DNA from: Bog-756 sp963977795
GTDB taxonomy: Bacteria > Actinomycetota > Acidimicrobiia > Acidimicrobiales > RAAP-2
Assembly (NCBI GenBank): GCA_963977795.1
Contig: CAXBRB010000107.1
Span: 1-9,511, forward strand
DNA length: 9,511 bases
Direction: 5' to 3'
The number at the start of each line of letters is the position of its first letter. Positions within the stretch are counted from its first letter, which is position 1. Position numbers and translations under genes: made by a program. The notes beneath the pieces were generated by a model that saw nothing but the letters and a program-made list of their open reading frames with translations, ran no database searches and was not told where the DNA came from. This document shows, one piece after another, positions 5,909-9,511 of this stretch.

Positions 5909-7611
5909 ATCGCCTCGGGGGCGGCCACCCCGAGGAGCCCCAGTCCGATGGCCAGGCCGATACGCGACCCCTCGACCAGCCACAGGCGGGCCTGGGCCAG
6001 CGCCGGGTCGACGTCGTCGGCCAGGATCGGGCAGTCGTGGTAGAAGCGGTGGAAGCACGAGGCCAGCCGCCGCACCCAGGTGGTGACCTTGGTGGGGGCC
6101 CGGTCCACCGCGGCGTCAGCCACCACCTCGGGCAGCTCCTCCAGGCAGCGCAGGAGCTCGAGCTCCCGCTCGTGGGTGAGCAGGGTCAGGTCGACCTCGT
6201 CCAGCGGCGCCCGCACGACGGACCGCTCGGCCGCCTTGCGGCCCACCCCGCCGATGCGGGCGCTGGCCATCTGGACGTAGAAGACGGGGTTCTCCACCGA
6301 CTGCTCCCGCACGGTGGCCAGGTCGAAGGTGGCGGCCTGGTCGAGCGAGCTCATCAGGCTGAGGATGCGGGTGGCGTCCGGGCCGATGTCGGCGATGACC
6401 GTGTCGAGATCGATGGCGTTGCCGGCCCGCTTGCCCATCTTGACGGCCTCGTCCCCGTCGACCAGGGAGACCATCTGGCCCAGGCGGACCTCGAGGCGGG
6501 CCGGGTCGATGCCCATGGCCTCCACCCCGGCCACCAGGCTGGCCACCTGGCCGTGGTGGTCGGCTCCGAAGACGTCGATGACCCGGTCGAAGCCCCGCAC
6601 CAGGAACTTGTTCCGGTGGTAGGCCAGGTCGCCGGCCAGGTAGGTGGCGTCGCCGTTGGCCTTCCGCAGCACCCGGTCCCGGGAGTCGCCCAGGGCGGTG
6701 GCCCGGAACCAGGTGGCCCCGTCCTCCTCGAAGACGAGCCCCTTCTCGGCCAGGAGGGCGATGGTCTCGTCGACCGCCCCGCTCTCCTCGATGGAGGCCT
6801 GCGAGTACCACTCGTCGAAGACGATGCCGATGGACTCCAGCGTGGTCCGGATGTGGGTCAGGATCCGCTCCGCCGCCCACCGGCCGGCCGCCGTCACGTC
6901 GTCGTCGGGTCCGTCGTAGGAGGCGGCCAGGTCGGCCACGTACTGGCCCTGGTAGCCGCCCTCGGGCACGTCTTCGCCCCGGACCCGGGCCAGCAGGCTC
7001 ATGCCCAGGGTGCGGATCTGGCCGCCGGTGTCGTTGACGTAGTACTCCCGGGTGACCACGTGGCCGCTGCGGGCCAGCACCCGGGCCAGGGCGTCGCCGT
7101 AGCTCCCCCACCAGCCGTTGCCGACATGGATGGGGCCGGTCGGGTTGGCCGAGATGAACTCGACCTGGACCCGCTCCCCGTGGCCGACGTCGGGCCGGGC
7201 GTAGCCGTCCTCGCCCTCGGCCAGCACCACGGCCAGGGCCTCGTGGAGCCAGCCGTCGTCCAGGCGGAAGTTGACGAACCCGGGGCCGGCCACCTCGACC
7301 GAGGTCGCATGATCCGGGAGGTCGGCCGAGAGGTCGGCCACCAGGGCCGTGGCCAGAGCCCGGGGGTTGGCGCCGGCCCGCTTGGCCGTGACCATGGCCA
7401 CGTTGGTCGACCAGTCGCCGTGCTCCCGGCGGGCCGGGCGCTCCAGGTGGACCTCGGCTGGCGTCACCGCCAGGTCGAGGCCCTCGGCGGCGGCCACCCG
7501 GGCCACGGCGGCGGCCACGGCCTCGGCCAGGCGGTCGCGCATTGACCGGAGATCGTCGGAAGCGGGAGCGGAGGCGTCGGGGGCGGACCCGGAAGGGGCG
7601 GCGGGAGACAT
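5905..7611 (-). CDS. argS: Arginyl-tRNA synthetase
   Basis: Class I synthetase that charges tRNA-Arg with arginine using ATP. The 568-residue product is full length. It has an N-terminal additional domain (about 24-118: EHGDWSTNVAM, EVAGPGFVNFRL) and a Rossmann catalytic core opening with VEFISANPTGPIHVGN. The HIGH-equivalent is HVGN (162-165). YYVNDTGGQIRTLG and FGADHHGQV follow, and the KMSKS-equivalent is KMGKRAGN (391-398). A C-terminal DALR anticodon-binding domain (NPVFYVQMASARI onward) ends in LLGVAAPEAM. Both class I signatures are variant: Asn replaces the second His of HIGH and Gly replaces Ser of KMSK. The ATG at 7611 is used; an internal ATG at 7542 (MRDRLAEAV) is a possible alternative, because the first 20 residues are Ala/Pro/Ser-rich and poorly conserved. 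Only a weak AGG precedes 7611, and a TATCCT box lies 9 nt upstream. The cognate-type tRNA-Arg is divergent, 229 bp away. Confidence -1.
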   Translation of the reverse strand: MSPAAPSGSAPDASAPASDDLRSMRDRLAEAVAAAVARVAAAEGLDLAVTPAEVHLERPARREHGDWSTNVAMVTAKRAGANPRALATALVADLSADLPDHATSVEVAGPGFVNFRLDDGWLHEALAVVLAEGEDGYARPDVGHGERVQVEFISANPTGPIHVGNGWWGSYGDALARVLARSGHVVTREYYVNDTGGQIRTLGMSLLARVRGEDVPEGGYQGQYVADLAASYDGPDDDVTAAGRWAAERILTHIRTTLESIGIVFDEWYSQASIEESGAVDETIALLAEKGLVFEEDGATWFRATALGDSRDRVLRKANGDATYLAGDLAYHRNKFLVRGFDRVIDVFGADHHGQVASLVAGVEAMGIDPARLEVRLGQMVSLVDGDEAVKMGKRAGNAIDLDTVIADIGPDATRILSLMSSLDQAATFDLATVREQSVENPVFYVQMASARIGGVGRKAAERSVVRAPLDEVDLTLLTHERELELLRCLEELPEVVADAAVDRAPTKVTTWVRRLASCFHRFYHDCPILADDVDPALAQARLWLVEGSRIGLAIGLGLLGVAAPEAM

Positions 7612-7620
7612 GATCGCCTG

Positions 7621-7626
7621 AGGATA
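7621..7626 (-). promoter_or_regulatory. -10 element for argS-lysA, possibly near-leaderless
   Basis: On the minus strand TATCCT matches TANNNT and lies 9 nt before the argS ATG at 7611. Transcription would begin 2-3 nt before the start codon, or at it. No good -35 is found 16-19 nt further upstream. The lack of a strong Shine-Dalgarno is consistent with a leaderless or very short leader. If translation started at 7542 instead, the leader would be about 70 nt. Confidence -1.
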
Positions 7627-7759
7627 GGCGGTCGGTCGGGCCCGGGATGCCGGTGGGTCGGGCTCCCGGGGTGCCCGTCCCGTCCCACGGGTGCACCGAC
7701 TCCCGTCTTCTCCCGCATCCCCGTCGGCCGGCCGTGGGCAGCCTCCTCGGCGGGGGCAC

Positions 7760-7765
7760 TACAGT
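7760..7765 (+). promoter_or_regulatory. Candidate -10 element for tRNA-Arg
   Basis: TACAGT matches the TANNNT consensus and is the best plus-strand candidate in the argS/tRNA intergenic region. The start would be near 7772, giving a precursor leader of about 70 nt before the mature tRNA, to be removed by RNase P. No clear -35 is present. A 6 bp stem GGTGCG/CGCACC (7812-7817 with 7828-7833) lies just upstream of the tRNA 5' end and may be part of the precursor fold. Confidence -1.
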
Positions 7766-7840
7766 GACGAGTCCGGCATCGCCCGGCCCCTCACGGGCTG
7801 GTTCGCCGGGAGGTGCGTCCGACCGGTCGCACCGCAGTGC

Positions 7841-7912
7841 GCCCCCGTAGCTCAGCGGATAGAGCGTCGGCCTCCGGAGCCGAAAGCGCAGGTTCGAGTC
7901 CTGCCGGGGGCA
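7841..7912 (+). tRNA. tRNA-Arg, anticodon CCG
   Basis: A full 72-nt cloverleaf can be drawn. The acceptor stem is GCCCCCG with CGGGGGC (7 bp). The D arm is GCTC-AGCGGATA-GAGC. The anticodon stem TCGGC/GCCGA closes the loop CTCCGGA, with anticodon CCG at 7874-7876. The variable loop is AAGC, and the T arm is GCAGG-TTCGAGT-CCTGC. The discriminator base is A at 7912. The CCA end is not encoded (the DNA continues CCCC), so it must be added by nucleotidyltransferase. It decodes CGG arginine codons, frequent in genes of this composition. It is transcribed away from argS, which encodes the enzyme that charges it. Confidence -1.
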
Positions 7913-7927
7913 CCCCTGATCTGCCTC

Positions 7928-7970
7928 GGGAGCTGACCCCTCGTGCGGTGAGGCGGGCACTCCTGCTCCC
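7928..7970 (+). terminator. Terminator-like structure downstream of tRNA-Arg
   Basis: GGGAGC (7928-7933) can pair with GCTCCC (7965-7970), enclosing CCTC-GTGCGGT-GAGG (7939-7953), whose stem may be extended past a bulged C by CC/GG. There is no T-tract. Its position 16 nt after the tRNA suits 3' processing or termination, but the bipartite fold is only moderately convincing. Confidence -1.
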
Positions 7971-8061
7971 CGGGTTCCGTCGCCAGCCGACGTCTTGCCC
8001 CGGGCACGTCCCGGATCCCGTCGAGTTGCCGTGCGGCGACAGCTCCGGGTCCTGAAGGTCC

Positions 8062-8092
8062 GGAACGGTGACGTCACTGCTGTCGTTATCGT
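8062..8092 (+). promoter_or_regulatory. Candidate promoter of the channel-like gene, ECF-sigma-like
   Basis: GGAAC (8062-8066) is followed after 17 nt by CGTT (8084-8087), or after 18 nt by GTT. That resembles the GGAAY-N(16-19)-GTT promoters of actinobacterial extracytoplasmic-function sigma factors such as SigE/SigR. The overlapping TATCGT (8087-8092) could instead be a primary-sigma -10 box. The perfect palindrome GTGACGTCAC (8068-8077) lies between the two elements, where an operator could act. Transcription from here would give a leader of about 115-120 nt that contains the GGTC repeat. The assignment rests on short motifs only. Confidence -1.
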
Positions 8093-8117
8093 CGAGGTGC
8101 CGCCGACGCCGACGCCA

Positions 8118-8140
8118 GTCGGTCGGTCGGTCGGTCGGTC
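8118..8140. repeat. GGTC tetranucleotide microsatellite
   Basis: Five perfect GGTC units (8121-8140) are preceded by a partial unit GTC, making about 5.75 copies over 23 bp. It is preceded by a 6 bp GACGCC repeat. It lies 74 bp upstream of the GTG of the channel-like gene, in its probable leader. Only two GGTC units in a row occur elsewhere in the noncoding DNA here (about 7631-7638). Slippage here would alter leader length, not a reading frame. Confidence -1.
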
Positions 8141-8213
8141 CACTTCCAGCGGCGCGCCGAAGACAGGGCAAGATGTCACCAGAGCACGGACCCGAACCAT
8201 GGAGCCTGGTTAG

Positions 8214-9008
8214 GTGATGGAACAAACGGAAAGCACCCCCCCGGATGGGCAGGGCGAGGGCAAGGAGAAGATCTTCGCCTTCCGCCCGTCGGAGCAGGGC
8301 ATCCGGGCCACCGAGCCGCTGGTCGTCTTCACCGATGCCATCCTGGCCATCGCATCGACGCTGCTCGTCTTCTATCTCGAGATCCCGGCCGATCTGGGGC
8401 CGCACGGGCTCTCACGGGTCCTCCTCGGGCTGCGGACCACCTTCTACGCCGTCGTCCTGGGCTACCTGTGGCTGGCGGCCTCCTGGATCAACACCCGTCG
8501 GCTGCGGCGGATGCTGCGGGGCATCGACCACTACGCCACCGTTCTCTACCTGCTGATGATCTTCACCATCGCCATGATCCCCTTCGCCATGCTGGCCCTG
8601 GCCCGCACCTTGGGGCAGCCCGACTTCTACCTGGGCGTCCAGATCCTCGCCGGGCTGTCCCTGGCCGACGGGGTGTTCGTGGTCGCACTTCTGCAGTACT
8701 CGGCCTGGCGGGGATTGGGGCATGCCGGCATGACCACCGAGCGCTGGCGCCAGGTGCTGACCCCCAACTACATCCTCGTGGCGTGCGATCTCGGTGCGGT
8801 GTTCCTGGCCCGATGGCTGCCCTGGCCGGTCTTCATCTTCATCTGCGTCGACTGGCTCTACGCGCTGCTGCCGCTGTTCACGGACCGGGAGCTCCACGCC
8901 GCCAGCGGGAGTGTCAACGACCTCCCCCACGCGCCTCCTGACAGCCCGCACCGGGCCACCGACGTCGAGCGCGACCTCGGCGAAGGAGGCAGGGCCGAGC
9001 TCGACTAG
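8214..9008 (+). CDS. Six-helix membrane protein resembling the TMEM175 (DUF1211) potassium channel family
   Basis: 264 residues with six predicted membrane segments at roughly 39-57, 73-92, 103-126, 139-163, 184-199 and 202-222, and hydrophilic tails at both ends (an acidic Pro/Asp-rich C-tail from about 228). TM1, VFTDAILAIASTLLVFYLEIP, aligns with the family pattern FSDGVFAIAITLLVLDLxVP. YLWLAASWINTRRLRRM matches the end of TM2, and GIDHYATVLYLLMIFTIAMIPFAMLAL matches TM3 of single-repeat bacterial TMEM175 proteins, which form tetrameric K+ channels. Departures are FTD for FSD and no Arg four residues before the Phe (Pro35 is there; the nearest Arg is Arg31). It may be a divergent channel or a family member with another role. 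The GTG at 8214 has GGAG 9 nt upstream; the ATG at 8217 is an equal alternative. It stands alone, convergent with the next gene. Confidence -1.
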   Translation: MMEQTESTPPDGQGEGKEKIFAFRPSEQGIRATEPLVVFTDAILAIASTLLVFYLEIPADLGPHGLSRVLLGLRTTFYAVVLGYLWLAASWINTRRLRRMLRGIDHYATVLYLLMIFTIAMIPFAMLALARTLGQPDFYLGVQILAGLSLADGVFVVALLQYSAWRGLGHAGMTTERWRQVLTPNYILVACDLGAVFLARWLPWPVFIFICVDWLYALLPLFTDRELHAASGSVNDLPHAPPDSPHRATDVERDLGEGGRAELD

Positions 9009-9040
9009 GCCAGGCGTCGACCGGGTGGGAGACGGTCACT

Positions 9041-9070
9041 TCGGGGGCACGTCGCGCGCCCTGCCCCCGA
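9041..9070. terminator. Hairpin between convergent genes, likely bidirectional terminator
   Basis: TCGGGGGCA (9041-9049) pairs perfectly with TGCCCCCGA (9062-9070), a 9 bp stem with a 12-nt loop, in the 75 bp between two convergent stop codons. No T-run is present on either side. Position and stability make it the obvious terminator candidate for both the channel-like gene and the DUF2510-like gene. Confidence -1.
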
Positions 9071-9083
9071 CAGATCGAGCGGG

Positions 9084-9511
9084 TCAGGCGCTGGGGCGCT
9101 CGTCCACCAGACGGGCACCGTCCCACCACTGGACGGCCCCACCGGGGTTGTCCGGGTTCCCGTACCACCCGGGCGGCAGCCCGACGAGCGGGGCGGCCGA
9201 CTGCTCGTCCCGCCGCCGGTCCCGGTAGCCGGTGTCGGGCGCGCCGTCCCGGCCGTCGGCGGCGGATCCGCCGTCGTCCAGCCGGGCCACCGGCTCGAGG
9301 TGCCGACGGGTCCCGTTGGCGCCGTTCGTCCCGTTGGCCCCGTTGACGTGGACCTCTGTCCGCCCCGTGCCCAGGTCGACCACAGGAGCCGCAACGGCCT
9401 CGTCCACCCGGGCCGGCACCAAGGGCTCCTCGGTGGCAGCGGCGGCGGCCCGGCCGGCCCGGGCCAGCAGGAAGCGGCCAAGGAGGAGGACGGCGCCGAG
9501 CACCAGGAGGC
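9084..9511 (-). CDS. Membrane-anchored protein with C-terminal DUF2510-like motif (5' end beyond the window)
   Basis: The frame is open to the right edge, so the true start is probably outside; a GTG at 9503 exists but lies within a hydrophobic segment. Visible from the N-terminal side are a hydrophobic stretch LLVLGAVLLLGRFLLARAG (probable membrane helix), an Ala-rich spacer, a low-complexity NGANGTNGANGT stretch and a charged Asp/Arg/Gly-rich linker. The C-terminus is LPPGWYGNPDNPGGAVQWWDGARLVDERPSA. This last part resembles DUF2510 (PxGWYxDPxxxxxxRWWDGxxWT), a short actinobacterial motif usually found at the edge of membrane proteins, function unknown. The usual final Trp-Thr is replaced by Leu-Val-Asp. 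Here the motif is C-terminal, whereas it is often N-terminal. No specific function can be given. Confidence -1.
   Translation of the reverse strand, partial: LLVLGAVLLLGRFLLARAGRAAAAATEEPLVPARVDEAVAAPVVDLGTGRTEVHVNGANGTNGANGTRRHLEPVARLDDGGSAADGRDGAPDTGYRDRRRDEQSAAPLVGLPPGWYGNPDNPGGAVQWWDGARLVDERPSA

Larger units (their letters stand above)
7913..8213. other. Intergenic region between tRNA-Arg and the channel-like gene (301 bp)
   Basis: No convincing gene is present. From left to right it holds a terminator-like hairpin for the tRNA (7928-7970), a GAG-TTGCCG/CGGCGA-CTC weak stem near 8021-8043, a GGAAC-type promoter candidate with a 10 bp palindrome (8062-8092), a short GACGCC repeat (about 8103-8116), a GGTC tetranucleotide repeat (8118-8140) and GGAG at 8201-8204. 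An open frame 7995-8213 ends in TAG directly against the GTG of the next gene, but its product is Arg/Pro/Thr-rich without recognisable features and is not called. No copy of the tRNA 3' end that would mark an integration site was seen. Confidence -1.

Noticed and set aside
3190..6043. Long plus-strand open frames opposite hom and lysA
   Set aside because: Their translations are Gly/His/Val/Asp-rich without domains, while the minus-strand frames give complete known enzymes.
5890..8200. Long open frames on both strands overlapping argS (plus 5890-7545, minus 6116-8200)
   Set aside because: They are frame shadows of argS. The minus one also crosses the tRNA-Arg in reverse and has no recognisable domain.
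7995..8213. A 72-codon frame ending in TAG directly against the GTG at 8214
   Set aside because: The abutting stop is suggestive, but the product is Arg/Thr/Pro-rich with no fold, crosses a microsatellite and the promoter candidate, and lacks a ribosome site.
7841..8213. tRNA-Arg 3' end as an integration site for a mobile element
   Set aside because: No integrase gene and no direct repeat of the tRNA 3' end were found in the remaining 1.6 kb; the downstream genes have the same composition as the rest.

Overview
This is a 9.5 kb piece of chromosome from a very GC-rich bacterium, most likely an actinomycetote. The signs are strong G/C preference at third codon positions, GTG starts, a Rho with a long Asn/Gln/Arg/Gly insertion, a DUF2510-type protein, and the gene order argS-lysA-hom-thrC-rho. 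That order is familiar from mycobacteria and other Actinobacteria. The class cannot be fixed from the sequence; Acidimicrobiia is a guess. The window is essentially housekeeping. I see no CRISPR array, transposase, phage gene, toxin-antitoxin pair or defence system.

Bases 7611 down to 1 hold five genes on the minus strand. argS (arginyl-tRNA synthetase) and lysA (diaminopimelate decarboxylase) overlap by four bases at a GTGA. A hairpin-containing gap of 118 bp follows. hom (homoserine dehydrogenase with ACT domain) then appears to be read from a leaderless promoter and overlaps thrC (threonine synthase), again at a GTGA. A terminator-like hairpin follows thrC. rho then has its own promoter, a structured leader of about 195 nt and a good Shine-Dalgarno site, and runs off the left edge. 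LysA performs the last step of lysine synthesis, Hom commits aspartate semialdehyde to threonine and methionine, and ThrC makes threonine. Homoserine kinase (thrB), which lies between thrC and rho in M. tuberculosis, is absent: only about 300 bp separates the two genes here.

A tRNA-Arg(CCG) on the plus strand (7841-7912) lies divergent from argS. A 301 bp intergenic region follows, with a tetranucleotide microsatellite, a 10 bp palindrome and an ECF-sigma-like promoter candidate. Next comes a six-helix membrane protein resembling the TMEM175/DUF1211 potassium channel family, with an altered signature motif. It converges, across a 9 bp-stem hairpin, on the 3' end of a minus-strand gene for a membrane-anchored protein with a C-terminal DUF2510-like motif, cut by the right edge.

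The points most worth checking are the rho leader as a possible autogenous control element, the missing thrB, the natural Ser-to-Gly change at Rho's bicyclomycin-contact position, the leaderless hom promoter, the ArgS signature variants (HVGN and KMGK), and the channel-like protein with its repeat-bearing upstream region.
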